Below are positions 1 through 7,661 of a stretch of 40,389 nt of DNA, one piece after another (within the stretch, counting starts at the first letter, position 1; each line of letters starts with the position of its first letter). The notes below the pieces were generated by a model. It had not been told where the DNA came from, ran no database searches, and saw nothing but the letters and a program-made list of their open reading frames with translations. A program made the translations under genes and the position numbers. The DNA lies in NCBI GenBank assembly GCA_022820675.1, contig JAJEFC010000441.1, positions 1-40,389 of the forward strand. Direction: 5' to 3'. This DNA comes from Vicinamibacteria bacterium. GTDB taxonomy: Bacteria > Acidobacteriota > Vicinamibacteria > Vicinamibacterales > UBA8438.

Positions 1-255
1 ACGGCGATTCGCAAGGCGGCCAGGCCGTGACGCCGGTTGTAACCGACGCCGAGAGCACCGGCGTCCCGCGGCGGGTCGGCAACGCGCGACGGCGATTCGC
101 AAGTCGGCCCCGGCCGCGATACCGGGAGCGGCGGGCGCCGAGAGAACCGGCGGCCGGGGGCGGGCGGCAACGCGCGAAGGCGGTTCGCAGGGCGGCCACG
201 GCCGCAACCGCAGGGGCGGCAGGAGAACACCGGTCACGACGACCGGCAGCCGCGT
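1..255. repeat. 88-nt imperfect tandem repeat array
   Basis: Three consecutive units are visible: 1-88, 89-176 and a diverged third from 177 to about 255. Units 1 and 2 both open with ACGGCGATTCGCAAG and close with GGCAACGCGCG, and both are exactly 88 nt long. The third opens AAGGCGGTTCGCAGG. The array runs up to the flavoprotein start and may continue left of the window. No credible gene lies in it; the Arg/Ala-rich reading frame across it is a by-product of the repeat. The units are contiguous without spacers, so this is not a CRISPR array. Confidence 0.75.
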
Positions 256-280
256 GAAGAGGACGTCAGGGAGGCTCGAG

Positions 281-2356
281 ATGGCGAAGAAGCGCGACAA
301 CGACCACGACGATCCGCGGCTCGAGAACGAGCCGGGCGTCAGCCGGCGGGACTTCGTCAAGACGGGAGCCGCCGCTGGCCTGGGAGCGGGCGCGCTGCTG
401 GCGCCGGGCTCGGCCGAGGCGCAGGCCCCTGCCGAGGACGTCACCTGGGACTACGAGGTCGACGTCGTCATCGCCGGCGGCGGGTGCGCCGGCCTCACCG
501 CGGCCATCCGCGCGCGCGACCTCGGAGCCAGTGTGCTGGTGGTCGACGCGAACTACGACGTCGGCGGCCGGATGCTGCACAGCGGGTCGTTCGTGTCCCT
601 CGGGGGCGGCGACCCCGTCCAGGTGCGCGACATGAAGGGAGAGAAGGACAAGGAGGGGTTCATCACCGTCGAGCCCACCGAGGCGCCGGAGGAGCTCGAC
701 GACAGCGTCGACCTCCTGTTCACCGACCTCACCGACTGGTCGGTCCTCGATCGCAAGGGCCAGAGCCCGTACCGCTACAACGAGCGCGAGCTTTCGCGCG
801 CGTGGGCCGAGAACTGCCCGGCGACCCGGCAGCTTCTCATCGACAACTACGTCCGGTTCGCGCGCGCCGGCGGCACCCACGGCGGGGGCGGCCTGTCGCG
901 CGCGCGGGGGGCGCGCGCCTTCCTCATGCTCGGCGACAGGACCGACATCAAGGCGGGCACGATCACGGCGGAGGACGCCGGCGTCGCCGACCCCGAGCGC
1001 ACGAGCGCGTTCGCCCCGGTGCAGATGAACAACGCGAGCCGATCGGTCGCGCCCGGCGCGGTCAGCAATGGCGCGGCCCTCGCGCGGCCCCTCGAGTTCT
1101 CGGCCCGCGAGAAGGGCGTCGAGTTCATGCTGCACCGCGCTTTCGCGGATCTGATCCGCGAGAAGCCGTTCTCGGGCCGCGTGGTGGGCATCCGCGCCCA
1201 CTACTCGCCGCGCCACCACCCCGAGACCGGCGAGCTCATGCAGAGCTACTGGCAGAACGGCAACGTCGACGAGCGGCGCGAGACGGTGACCATCCGCGCG
1301 CGCCGGGGCGTCATCCTCGCCAGCGGCGGCCACGCCGGCAACCCCCAGGTCCGCAGCATGTTCTACCCGGCCATGCGCGAGCCCGCGTTCCCGACGAGCG
1401 GCCTCGCCCTCCAAGGCCCCCACGGCCAGGACGCGAGCGCGCTCGTCGCCGGCCTGCGGGTGGGCGCCAACCTCGCGGGGATGCAGCAGAACCTGTCGTA
1501 CCCCACGACGTTCCACATCTCGACCCGCCTCGGCACCCGGGACGCGTACACGACGATGATGCCGGGGCACCCGACGTTCGGCTTCCGCGGCTCGGCCGGG
1601 GTCAACGTCGGCAGCGCCGGCTTCGAGGAGTTCATCGCGGTGAACCAGGTCGGGAAGCGGTTCTTCAACGAGGTCCGCCTGCCCTCCCGGCCGGCCGGCA
1701 GCCGGTACCCCGACGACGGCGCCACCCCCGGCCGGGGGCTCGATCACAAGCCCCTCGACTGGCGCAACTGCCAGGCGAAGTGGGTGCGCGAGATGTACAG
1801 CTACGAGCACGGCCTCGACGCCGCGCTGGCCATCAACGAGGGGTCGGAGGCTCCCGACTACTACTCGGGGCCGCTGTGGGCCATCTTCGACGAGGAGGCC
1901 GTCGACCGCACCGGCTGGGAGCTCTACTTCCCGTACGTGGCCGACAACGGCTACTTCTTCAAGGCCGACACCATCGAGGAGCTGGCCGAGAAGATCAAGG
2001 CCGGCCACGAGTTCCAGCGGGTGCCGTTGCGCCACCTCGCCGAGACCGTCGCCAGGTGGAACGGCCACGTCGACGCCGGCGCCGACCCCGACTTCGAGCG
2101 CGAGGCCGACGCCCCGATGTACCGCATCGACCGGCCGCCGTTCTACGCGCTGTCGATCATGGTCGTCTGGCACGACTCCTACGGCGGCCTGCGGGTCAAC
2201 GGCCGCCAGCAGGTCGTCGACATGCAGGGCGAGGCCATCCCCGGCCTCTTCGCGGGCGGTGAGGCGGTGGGCGGGTTCAACAAGCACGGCCTCGGCAAGG
2301 GCCACGTGCACGGCTACATCGCGGGCACGCACGCCGCGGAGGATCCGTCGGCGTAG
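281..2356 (+). CDS. Tat-exported FAD-binding oxidoreductase (fumarate reductase/ketosteroid dehydrogenase-like)
   Basis: A 691-residue flavoprotein. The N-terminus carries a twin-arginine signal (SRRDFVK, residues 21-27) followed by an Ala/Gly-rich hydrophobic stretch ending near AQA, which suggests folded export to the periplasm. A Rossmann dinucleotide-binding motif, VVIAGGGCAGLTAA, follows at about residue 64. The C-terminal flavin-contact segment is GLFAGGEAVGG...HGLGKGH, typical of the FAD_binding_2 family that includes fumarate reductase flavoproteins and 3-ketosteroid dehydrogenases. The substrate is not evident. The ATG at 281 is chosen over the in-frame GTG at 254 because AGGGAGG sits about 7 nt upstream. 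The last codons and the stop are part of a repeat unit that recurs downstream. It has no close partner gene; the next gene is convergent. Confidence 0.88.
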   Translation: MAKKRDNDHDDPRLENEPGVSRRDFVKTGAAAGLGAGALLAPGSAEAQAPAEDVTWDYEVDVVIAGGGCAGLTAAIRARDLGASVLVVDANYDVGGRMLHSGSFVSLGGGDPVQVRDMKGEKDKEGFITVEPTEAPEELDDSVDLLFTDLTDWSVLDRKGQSPYRYNERELSRAWAENCPATRQLLIDNYVRFARAGGTHGGGGLSRARGARAFLMLGDRTDIKAGTITAEDAGVADPERTSAFAPVQMNNASRSVAPGAVSNGAALARPLEFSAREKGVEFMLHRAFADLIREKPFSGRVVGIRAHYSPRHHPETGELMQSYWQNGNVDERRETVTIRARRGVILASGGHAGNPQVRSMFYPAMREPAFPTSGLALQGPHGQDASALVAGLRVGANLAGMQQNLSYPTTFHISTRLGTRDAYTTMMPGHPTFGFRGSAGVNVGSAGFEEFIAVNQVGKRFFNEVRLPSRPAGSRYPDDGATPGRGLDHKPLDWRNCQAKWVREMYSYEHGLDAALAINEGSEAPDYYSGPLWAIFDEEAVDRTGWELYFPYVADNGYFFKADTIEELAEKIKAGHEFQRVPLRHLAETVARWNGHVDAGADPDFEREADAPMYRIDRPPFYALSIMVVWHDSYGGLRVNGRQQVVDMQGEAIPGLFAGGEAVGGFNKHGLGKGHVHGYIAGTHAAEDPSA

Positions 2357-2620
2357 CGGAGGGCCGTCGCGGACTTCGCCGGTCCGCGGGGAACGGGGTG
2401 CCCGCGCCTTCGCTACGGAGGAGACGTCGGCGTAGAAGACGAGGCCGTCGCGGGCTTCGCGGGTCCGCGGGGAACGGGGCGGCCGGCGCCTTCGCTACGG
2501 AGGAGCCGTCGGCGTAGAAGACGAGGGCCGTCGCGGGCTTCGCGGGTACCCGGGGAACGGGCGGCCCGCGCCTGTTCCACCGCGTGGGCGTCGAGGACGG
2601 CCGTCGCGGATTTCGCCGGT
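2339..2620. repeat. About 80-nt imperfect tandem repeat that includes the upstream gene's stop codon
   Basis: Units begin near 2339, 2418, 2500 and (partial) 2577, spaced 79, 82 and about 77 nt. Each contains CGTCGGCGTAG or a variant, then GGCCGTCGCGG, a segment like GTCCGCGGGGAACGGG and CCTTCGCTACGGAGGAG. The first unit starts inside the last codons of the flavoprotein gene (GAG GAT CCG TCG GCG TAG), so the gene end itself was copied. The array fills the gap between two convergent genes. Transcription termination is a possible role but is not shown. Confidence 0.75.
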
Positions 2621-2648
2621 GGGTGTCGACACGTCCCGGGGGCGGACG

Positions 2649-3590
2649 TCATCGGATGACCGGCGCACCCGCGTTCCAGTCGAGGATCACCAGGCTGGAC
2701 GGGCCGGCGTCGAAGGCCGCCAGGACGTCGGCGAGGACGGCCTCCGCGCCGCCCCGCGCGGCGTGGTCGAGAAACGCCGCGATGCCGGCGGCGTCGAGCG
2801 TCCCGGCCGGGTCGTCTCTCGATATCGGGATTGTGTTCCGGGCGCGCGCTCCGGTCCGGGTCAGGACGGCGACCTTGCCCGCGTCTTTTCGAATCGTGAC
2901 CCGCCCGTAGACGGCCCCGTGGAGCCGCTCCAGGGCGCGGTCGACGAGTCGGCGCCGTTCCGGCTCGTACTCGGGGGCGATGCGCAGCAGCTTCGTGCCC
3001 GCTTCCTGCTCGAGACGGTACGCGTTCGTCTTCCAGTGGTTCCCGACGCCGCGGATGGTCTCGGCATCAAGCATGTTGACGGCGCAGGCCAGCGCGTGGG
3101 GGTCCGCGTGGTGCGCCACCGCGACGTCGAACAGGTCTCTGGCCGGACTCTCCCGCTTCAGCGCCCGCTCCAGCTTGCCGCGCAGTATCTGGGCGGTGCT
3201 CTTCACCGCGACCTCGTGGTCGTCGATCAGGACCCGCCGGTGGCCGGACGCGGGGCGGCTGTCCAGCTCGGCGATGTCGACGACGCCTTCGTCGAAGACG
3301 ACGCGGTGGAGGGTCGCGCCCATCAGGACGTCCCGGGCGCCGAGGGCGTACATGTCGGCTTCCAGGGTGCCGCCGAAGCGCTTGTCGAGCTCGAGAATGC
3401 GGCTGCCCCCGGGCACCGTCAGATCGATGTCGGTACTCTCGCGGTGGGCCCACCGCTGAGCGAGGATCGTGCCGCCGCCGACGTGCCAGCGCGGCTGGGG
3501 CCTCCCCATCTGCGAGAGGGCCCGGTGGAGCACACCGCGCGTTCTGTGCCACAGCTTTCGCGCCGGCGACGGCAGGCTCAGCAGTTCCAC
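2649..3590 (-). CDS. AbiEii-type nucleotidyltransferase, module copy A (putative toxin)
   Basis: A 313-residue protein with the AbiEii/DUF1814-type nucleotidyltransferase signature: GGGTILAQRW (38-47), then HRESTDID (49-56), whose Asp54 and Asp56 would bind metal. A further Asp lies in the VVDIAELDS segment. Family members are toxins of type IV-like toxin-antitoxin or abortive-infection pairs that transfer nucleotides to tRNA or other targets; here the target is unknown. I place the start at GTG 3590, 13 nt inside the preceding gene, because the product then begins VELLSLPSPARKL, matching VEQLTLPEPAASL near the start of the paralogue at 25926-26900. The two proteins are alignable almost throughout, including a shared VTI-containing C-terminal segment. 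The overlap implies translational coupling to the gene at 3578-4123. Confidence 0.8.
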   Translation of the reverse strand: MELLSLPSPARKLWHRTRGVLHRALSQMGRPQPRWHVGGGTILAQRWAHRESTDIDLTVPGGSRILELDKRFGGTLEADMYALGARDVLMGATLHRVVFDEGVVDIAELDSRPASGHRRVLIDDHEVAVKSTAQILRGKLERALKRESPARDLFDVAVAHHADPHALACAVNMLDAETIRGVGNHWKTNAYRLEQEAGTKLLRIAPEYEPERRRLVDRALERLHGAVYGRVTIRKDAGKVAVLTRTGARARNTIPISRDDPAGTLDAAGIAAFLDHAARGGAEAVLADVLAAFDAGPSSLVILDWNAGAPVIR

Positions 3591-4123
3591 AGCGGTATCC
3601 CGTCGGCCTCGGGCGCCATCGCCATGTTGTTCAGCCAGCGGAAGCTCGTGAACGTGCGCAGCCCCTCCACCTTGTGGAAGGCGGCGACGAGTTGCCGGAT
3701 CGTGTAGACGTGCTCGCCCCAGGCGTCGAGGAGGTCGAGGCGGCTCGCCTCCTCGGCCCAGGTGCTGATGAGGCATCGTTGCCTCGCATCGACCTCGCCG
3801 CCGTGGATGGCGTCGTAGAACTCGCCGGCGCTGGGCCGGCGGGCCCAGCCGGCGCAACTGGTCGCGAGGCGCCGCGCGACCGCGATGCTGCGCGGCCCCA
3901 TTCGGTCCGGGTCGTGGTCCGTCCAGTGCGTGAAATACGATGCCGGCGCCGGCTCGTCCGGAAACGCCTCGGGCGGTCCGAGCAGGCACGGGCGCCGGTG
4001 CTCCAGCTCGGGGGGGAGCCGGCCGACCACCTCGTTCCAGTAGTCGAGCAGCCGCCGCCGGTCCGTCGGCGATCCGTGCAGGAGCGCCTCGATCTCGTGG
4101 TGTTCGAGCCGCCGGGATGCCAT
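3578..4123 (-). CDS. Helical partner protein of nucleotidyltransferase module A (putative antitoxin or adaptor)
   Basis: A 181-residue, mostly helical protein that I cannot assign to a named family. Its second half (SCAGWARRPSAGEFYDAI, RQRCLISTWAEEASRLDL, WGEHVYTIRQLVAAFHK) matches the partner at 25489-25929 (SCAGWREKPEPEEFYAAI, WAEGVYTWRQLAEAIHR). The N-terminal half differs, apart from weak similarity around RSIAVARRLA. In both loci the gene lies directly upstream of, and overlaps, an AbiEii-like nucleotidyltransferase gene, so an antitoxin or targeting role is inferred from position. It is not an AbiEi-type winged-helix protein as far as I can see. A TACGAT element ends 7 nt before the ATG with no ribosome-binding site, so the mRNA may be leaderless. 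Confidence 0.75.
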   Translation of the reverse strand: MASRRLEHHEIEALLHGSPTDRRRLLDYWNEVVGRLPPELEHRRPCLLGPPEAFPDEPAPASYFTHWTDHDPDRMGPRSIAVARRLATSCAGWARRPSAGEFYDAIHGGEVDARQRCLISTWAEEASRLDLLDAWGEHVYTIRQLVAAFHKVEGLRTFTSFRWLNNMAMAPEADGIPLWNC

Positions 4124-4130
4124 CCCGGGA

Positions 4131-4136
4131 ATCGTA
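4131..4136 (-). promoter_or_regulatory. Possible -10 element of a leaderless promoter
   Basis: On the minus strand TACGAT ends 7 nt before the ATG at 4123, the spacing seen in leaderless transcripts. No Shine-Dalgarno-like sequence lies between them. No clear -35 was found, so this is tentative. Confidence 0.25.
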
Positions 4137-4357
4137 ACACCGCGATTCGGGGCGTCGGGGCGGCGGGAGGCGGCGGGTGCCGGTCATGCTCCGAGGCGCG
4201 GCGGAAGCCGTCGGGAAGCCAGGGGACCACGGCGCGGGTCGGCCGAGTGCGGGAACGTCCACGGCCTTCGCAGGGACACGGCGCACGACCGGCCCGTACT
4301 TGAGCGAGGAACGTCAGGAAGTCGTATGATCGATTCCGCCTGATGCGCTGATCGACC

Positions 4358-5269
4358 ATGGACCGTCACGACCATCCGCAGTCTGCGATTGCCGCGTCCG
4401 ACGCCGAAGCGTCATCCCGTGGGGCGGATGCCGGCGCCGCCGTGCCGGAAGCCGCGCGCGTCGTCGTTTGGGACGTGCCGGCGGTCATCGAGCACGGAAA
4501 GCGCTTCACCGTCAGGATCGGGGTCACTTGCTCTTTCGCTCGCCGGTCCGACGGCTGGCGGATCGAGGTACGCGACCACGAAGGCGGTATCCGGGCGACG
4601 GCAACCGTCGGCGAGGAACCGTGGCCCGGCACCGACGCGCTCTACCATGCCGAGGTCGCTCTCGTTGCCCCGGAAGCCGAAGGCCTCTACGCCTGGGAGG
4701 CCACGGTAGTGACGGGCGCGACCGGCGACGGGTCGGCGACCGGCGGCGTGGCGGAGCCCGGCGGGGTGGCGGAGACTGGTGGCGAGGTAAAGCCGGGCGG
4801 GGTGGCGTCGACCGGCGGCGCGGTAGAGCCGAGCAGGGTGGTGACGACCGGCGGCGCGGCGGAGCCGAACGGTGCGATGGCGACCGGCGGTGCGGCAGAG
4901 CCGAGCGGTGCGGTGGAGCCGGACGGGGCCGCCGATCCGGGCGGGGCGGCGGACCCGCACACCGGTGGCCGCGCCCGCTTCGGAGTACGGGTTGTACCGG
5001 CGCCCGCGTGCCGCGTGACGGTCGTCGCGCTGGACGCCGCGAGCCGGACCCCGGTCGAGGGGGCTCGGGTGGTGGCGCACCCGTACCGCGCCGTCACCGA
5101 CGAGCGCGGGATGGCGGAGCTGCAGGTTCCGGCCGGCGAGTACCGGCTCTTCGTCTCGGGAAGGGGCTGCATCCCCTTCCGCTTCGACGGAGCGGTGACG
5201 GCCGACACGACGATCCGGGCGGAGCTGGAGCAGGACCAGGAGCTTTCGGATGCCGATATCTGGTCCTGA
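4358..5269 (+). CDS. Ig-like/carboxypeptidase-regulatory-like protein with hexapeptide repeat linker
   Basis: A 303-residue protein in three parts. Residues about 32-118 look like an all-beta Ig-like domain (VVVWDVPAVIEHGKRFTV onward). Residues 129-200 are twelve degenerate hexapeptides of the GGAAEP type. Residues about 215-290 look like a carboxypeptidase-regulatory-like/Cna-B fold, with TPVEGARV, then TDERGMAELQVPAGEYRLF. No signal peptide or membrane segment is visible, which is odd for such domains. A TATGAT box lies at 4325-4330. The dihaem cytochrome gene starts 84 nt downstream on the same strand, so the two may be co-transcribed. The function is unknown; a scaffold or binding role is the most that can be said. 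Confidence 0.7.
   Translation: MDRHDHPQSAIAASDAEASSRGADAGAAVPEAARVVVWDVPAVIEHGKRFTVRIGVTCSFARRSDGWRIEVRDHEGGIRATATVGEEPWPGTDALYHAEVALVAPEAEGLYAWEATVVTGATGDGSATGGVAEPGGVAETGGEVKPGGVASTGGAVEPSRVVTTGGAAEPNGAMATGGAAEPSGAVEPDGAADPGGAADPHTGGRARFGVRVVPAPACRVTVVALDAASRTPVEGARVVAHPYRAVTDERGMAELQVPAGEYRLFVSGRGCIPFRFDGAVTADTTIRAELEQDQELSDADIWS
4742..4957 (+). repeat. 18-nt coding minisatellite, 12 copies
   Basis: Twelve in-frame 18-nt units encode GGVAEP, GGVAET, GGEVKP, GGVAST, GGAVEP, SRVVTT, GGAAEP, NGAMAT, GGAAEP, SGAVEP, DGAADP and GGAADP. The array forms the linker between the two beta domains of the gene at 4358-5269. Copy-number change in steps of one unit would keep the frame. Confidence 0.85.
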
Positions 5270-5353
5270 TCGCGCCGGGAGGACCCACTCGCCTGGCCGC
5301 TGGCGCGCCCTCGCCAGCGCGGGCGGGGCATACGCGATGTGGGGGCTCGTCTG

Positions 5354-6169
5354 ATGGAAGAGATCCTGGTTGGTCGTCCGAGTCCGCGAGCCCGCGGCGG
5401 GACCGTGCATGGCACACGTCGGATGCTGCCGGGCCTCGTGCATGGTCTTCTCGCCTGTTTCCTCGTTCCAGGCGCCGTCGCCGCGCAGGTCGGCGAGACG
5501 GTGGCCGAGCAGGGGCGGCAGCTCTACGGGGAGCACTGCGCGCTGTGCCACGGAGACTCGGGCGCGGGCCGCTCGGGGGCGTTTCCCGCCCTCGACGGCA
5601 ACGAGCGGCTCGGCAACGCGGCCCGCGTCGTCCGCGCCATCCGCGAGGGCATCGGGAACATGCCGGCGTTCCCGGCCCTGGACGCGGCCGAGACCGCCGC
5701 GGTCGCGAGCTACGTCCGCGGCGCCTGGACGAACGGCCTCGGGGCGGTGACAGCCGACGCGGCGGCGGCGGTGCTGGACCGGCTCGCGGACGGGGGACCG
5801 GCGGCGTCGGTCCGGGACGGCGTCTACACCGAGGATCAGGCGGCGCGGGGGCGGCAGATCTACTTCGGCGCGTGCAGCCTGTGCCACGGGCGGCGGCTGA
5901 ACGGCGCTCCCGACGATCCGGACATGGTGTCCACGCCGCCGCTGGCGCGGGCGCGCTTCCTGCGCGTGTGGGAGGGGCGGTCGCTAGCCGTCCTCCTCGC
6001 GTACACGCGGCTGACGATGCCCGAGGACAACCCCGCGTCCCTCACCGACCAGGAGTATGTCGACGTCGTCGCCTACATGCTCTCGATGAGCCGGATGCCG
6101 GCCGGGGGGGACGAGCTCCCGCCCGATGCGCGCGGTCTCGCGCACATCGTGGTCCGGCCGCGGCAATAG
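5354..6169 (+). CDS. Periplasmic dihaem cytochrome c
   Basis: This protein carries two cytochrome c haem-binding motifs, CALCH and CSLCH, each followed by downstream Met residues that could be the distal ligand (NMPAF; TMPED). A hydrophobic signal segment (LVHGLLACFLVPGAVAAQ) precedes the first domain, so it should be exported and act as a periplasmic electron carrier. The start is uncertain. ATG 5354 has GGGGGC 7 nt upstream and gives about 271 residues, but GTG 5405 or ATG 5423 would give a shorter, more typical signal peptide. With cytochrome-fused quinoproteins nearby it could accept electrons from such enzymes; that link is inference. Confidence 0.82.
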   Translation: MEEILVGRPSPRARGGTVHGTRRMLPGLVHGLLACFLVPGAVAAQVGETVAEQGRQLYGEHCALCHGDSGAGRSGAFPALDGNERLGNAARVVRAIREGIGNMPAFPALDAAETAAVASYVRGAWTNGLGAVTADAAAAVLDRLADGGPAASVRDGVYTEDQAARGRQIYFGACSLCHGRRLNGAPDDPDMVSTPPLARARFLRVWEGRSLAVLLAYTRLTMPEDNPASLTDQEYVDVVAYMLSMSRMPAGGDELPPDARGLAHIVVRPRQ

Positions 6170-6193
6170 GCCGGCGGCCGAGCCGCCGCGGCC
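6169..6193. terminator. GC-rich imperfect hairpin between convergent genes
   Basis: GGCCGGCGGC and GCCGCCGCGGCC can pair with one bulge around a short loop, immediately after the cytochrome stop codon. There is no U-tract, so an intrinsic terminator is only possible. Confidence 0.3.
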
Positions 6194-6393
6194 CACCGCG
6201 CGGCGCGTCCTCCGGCTCGACGGCTGTCAACGCCCGGCGGCCCGGGTCGACGGTGTCGGTTGGTGTTCTGGGGGTTCAGCGCGCCGGCTCGGGATCCCTC
6301 CCCACGGCCGGTCGAGGGTCGCCGTCCTCAAGGTACGGTTGGCGCAGCCGGGGGAATTCTGCCGTAGCGCTATGCGGCGCGTGCACGTCTGCC

Positions 6394-7113
6394 TCAGCAG
6401 CGTTGGGGGAGGAGTCTCACGCCTTCTCGTAGTCTGGACCAAACCTCGTCAGCGTCTACGCGGCGTATTACGCTGTCGCGTCTCATGCGACCCTTGATCT
6501 GGTTGACTGCGGCTCTTGTCGCGCTCGCCATCCATTTCTTCAGCGCCCTGCACTCGTGGACACTGATCAGGCCGGCGTGTTCGGTCACGATCCATCCTGC
6601 ATCGTAGATGTCCCTCGCCTTCCGGTGCGGTTTATCGCCAGCTACGGTCGCCAGTTTTCTGCGGATCAGTTCGTCGTCGGTGTAGATCAGAATCCCGTCG
6701 ACTCGTTCGCACCTGTCGAGCGGAACCCGCTCGGGCATGTTCGGTTTCGTACCGGTGCGCCGGTAATCCAGCCTCGTTGGGCCTGAACTCGCGAGCCCCG
6801 CTCGTGCAGGCCTGATCCGAACGGTTCCTCGCCAACCCCAGTTTACGCCCACTCTGTACTTGTTCGTCAACCCTGCTTGTTCGATGGCGTTTCGCACGCT
6901 CCTTCGCAGGTTGACTGGCCCGTCGCCCTCGAAGTCGAGGTCGGTAGACGGTCTCGGAAGTCCGATCTTCAGCCGTAGTGCGGTGCCGCCCTTCAGCGCG
7001 CAGGGGTTGTCCTGGCGGTCCATTTTCGCCTGGTATGCTCTGCCGATGCGCTTCAGGTCCTCATCTCGCGTCACTTCTTCAGGCGTGAACGGGATCTTCG
7101 GGTACGGCGGCAT
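6394..7113 (-). CDS. AbiEii/AbiGii-type nucleotidyltransferase, module C (putative toxin)
   Basis: A 239-residue protein with the core signature KGGTALRLKIGLPRPSTDLD (residues 41-60). The glycine pair and the Ser-Thr-Asp-Leu-Asp acid pair are intact. A conserved-looking C-terminal segment, RRKLATVAGDKPHRKARDIY, resembles the helical region (K...R.KDIyDl) of AbiEii-like proteins. Nucleotide transfer to an RNA or protein target is expected from the family. It is clearly distinct from the paralogues at 2649-3590 and 25926-26900: shorter, with a different motif spacing. The ATG shares its A with the TGA of the upstream gene (TGATG), so translation is probably coupled to that partner. Confidence 0.78.
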   Translation of the reverse strand: MPPYPKIPFTPEEVTRDEDLKRIGRAYQAKMDRQDNPCALKGGTALRLKIGLPRPSTDLDFEGDGPVNLRRSVRNAIEQAGLTNKYRVGVNWGWRGTVRIRPARAGLASSGPTRLDYRRTGTKPNMPERVPLDRCERVDGILIYTDDELIRRKLATVAGDKPHRKARDIYDAGWIVTEHAGLISVHECRALKKWMASATRAAVNQIKGRMRRDSVIRRVDADEVWSRLREGVRLLPQRC

Positions 7114-7661
7114 CACGCCCACGGGCGCCACTCCCGTCTCCACGTGTCCCATTTGCGGCGTTCGTCGCCTTGCAGTGCCCACCGCAGTTTCCACGCCCAC
7201 CAAGTCAGTCGTGTCCAGTGGAGCGTGCAGCACAGCCATTGAGTCAGTTCGAGGCTGTCGACCGGCTTCAGGTCCGGCACCTCTCCGTACAACTTGTCCG
7301 TTCTCAGTTGGGCCCATGCCGTCTCGATGACGGCCCGGTCGTACGCCGCCGTCCAGATTGGGCTCTCGCTTTCGCCTGCCGGGTGTCCGAGCACCCTCAG
7401 TCCCGCCCGAGCGTCCTGGACGCCGCTTCGGCCCAACTCGTCGAGCAGTACTCCGTATGTCTCTTCGTCGGTGAAGTCGTGCTCGTCCAGTTTTTCCGGC
7501 TCGGTTGCGAACCACGTTGCGTGGTTGTGCCAGTCTCCGCCCTCGTGTCTGGGGTCGGGGATGTTCAGGGCGGCCACTCCGGTGATGTGGCGCCGGGGGC
7601 TCGTCGGTCCGATCACTACGGGCGTGCTGTTTCCGTCCGCCGCGGCCAGGGTGTGGTTCAT
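7113..7661 (-). CDS. Unrecognised protein coupled to nucleotidyltransferase module C
   Basis: A 182-residue protein that I do not recognise. It is acidic and Trp-rich, with a segment GGDWHNHATWF near residue 47 and a basic, aromatic C-terminus (WTRLTWWAWKLRWAL, then WDTWRREW). No signal peptide or obvious DNA-binding motif is visible. The one-base stop/start overlap with the nucleotidyltransferase gene suggests an antitoxin or specificity partner. It has no visible similarity to the helical partners in the other two modules. ATG 7661 is chosen because the frame upstream reads as Arg/Pro-rich noise; only a weak GGAA lies upstream. Confidence 0.55.
   Translation of the reverse strand: MNHTLAAADGNSTPVVIGPTSPRRHITGVAALNIPDPRHEGGDWHNHATWFATEPEKLDEHDFTDEETYGVLLDELGRSGVQDARAGLRVLGHPAGESESPIWTAAYDRAVIETAWAQLRTDKLYGEVPDLKPVDSLELTQWLCCTLHWTRLTWWAWKLRWALQGDERRKWDTWRREWRPWA

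Noticed and set aside
1-255. CRISPR-like array
   Set aside because: The units are long, contiguous and imperfect, with no unique spacers and no cas genes nearby.
27-257. 76-residue frame at the left edge
   Set aside because: It is made entirely of the 88-nt repeat and has no plausible fold.
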